A DNA stretch of 64,000 bases, taken from the NCBI RefSeq assembly GCF_016772475.1, contig NZ_CP068595.1, positions 1,240,001 through 1,304,000 of the forward strand, given 5' to 3'. Source of the DNA: Paenibacillus sonchi. Its GTDB lineage: Bacteria; Bacillota; Bacilli; Paenibacillales; Paenibacillaceae. This document shows, piece by piece, positions 63,682 to 64,000 of this stretch. Position 1 is the stretch's first letter; each line of letters starts with the position of its first letter. Below the pieces are notes generated by a model. It worked only from the letters and a program-made list of their open reading frames with translations. It made no database searches and was not told where the DNA came from. The position numbers and the translations under genes are program-made.

Positions 63682-64000
63682 TCAAATAATTTTAATCTTT
63701 CAATAGAAGGAGCGTAATCGAAGCCTTTTGCATATAAATATTGCTGCTTTGCTTTATCTGTATCACCAATCACCTCGTAATATACACCTAAATTATGGTG
63801 GGCAGCGAAGCTACCTGTCCCTATGACACTTCCCTCTTGTTCCGTTTCACCAATCTCAAGCGCCCTTAAGTAAAAACGTTCGATATACGGAATCAGATCA
63901 CTATATTGATCAGGATCGCTAAGGATGAGCTCCAGAAGAAAAAGAGCAGAGACAAAATAAAAATCCGCAGACTCACTGAGAAAATCCTGCTCCGCTTCAA
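63682..64000 (-). CDS. TPR-like protein, C-terminal part
   Basis: The 3' end of a gene whose start lies beyond 64000; 105 residues plus stop are visible. It reads AEQDFLSESADFYFVSALFL, then YIERFYLRALEIGETEQEGS, then FAAHHNLGVYYEVIGDTDKA and KQQYLYAKGFDYAPSIERLK. The pattern of paired helices with A-x-x-N-L-G-x-x-Y-E-x-x-G-D is that of tetratricopeptide repeats. C-terminal TPR tails like this are common on Bacillales family-2 glycosyltransferases, but no catalytic part is in view. Base composition is more AT-rich than the neighbouring genes. Confidence 0.6.

Overview
The window looks like a stretch of chromosome from a Paenibacillus-type Firmicute. Three things point there (inference): Gram-positive ribosome binding sites with frequent TTG/GTG starts; Bacillus-like gene neighbourhoods (ftsE-ftsX-ctpB-minJ, an argC-J-B-D-F-G-H run, secA-prfB, a gcvT riboswitch); and S-layer-homology and stalk-domain secreted proteins with long repeat-rich intergenic regions. 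Most genes lie on the minus strand. I saw no prophage, transposase, rRNA or tRNA.

Layout. 0-8.2 kb: galU start (partial), a possible hidden small gene, a U32 peptidase, a DUF559-like/HTH protein, a secreted stalk-domain protein with an HtrA-like protease, and a small membrane protein. 8.5-17.7 kb: nitrite/sulfite reductase plus a DUF3977-like protein, then uvrA and uvrB (LexA-type box at the promoter), then motAB. 17.8-22.7 kb: glycine cleavage system, gcvH facing gcvT-gcvPA-gcvPB, the latter behind a tandem glycine riboswitch. 22.7-32.7 kb: a GAF/LuxR regulator, an RND efflux permease, and a three-gene ABC exporter divergent from a histidine kinase/response regulator pair, resembling the B. 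subtilis LnrJK-LnrLMN module. 33.6-44.3 kb: minJ-like, ctpB, M23 peptidase, ftsX, ftsE, VanW, CBS, IseA-like and esterase genes. 44.9-53.7 kb: arginine biosynthesis. 53.8-64 kb: YitT, prfB (programmed +1 frameshift), secA, hpf, an SLH protein and a decayed partial copy of its 5' end, a 290-residue unknown, a cold-shock protein and a partial TPR protein.

The most unusual content is between the genes. (1) A roughly 205-bp MITE-like hairpin element occurs as three fuller copies and one half copy; its inner stem differs in sequence between copies but keeps pairing. (2) Arrays at 3.45 and 33.1 kb repeat a degenerate 16-nt head every 51-53 bp, and a separate GGAAAAAG motif also recurs at 51-52 bp. 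(3) At least four genes (U32 peptidase, uvrA, motB, one ABC permease) are each broken by one missing base in a homopolymer, and four further sites are consistent with the same defect. Systematic sequencing error is the likeliest cause, so I treat these genes as probably intact in the organism.
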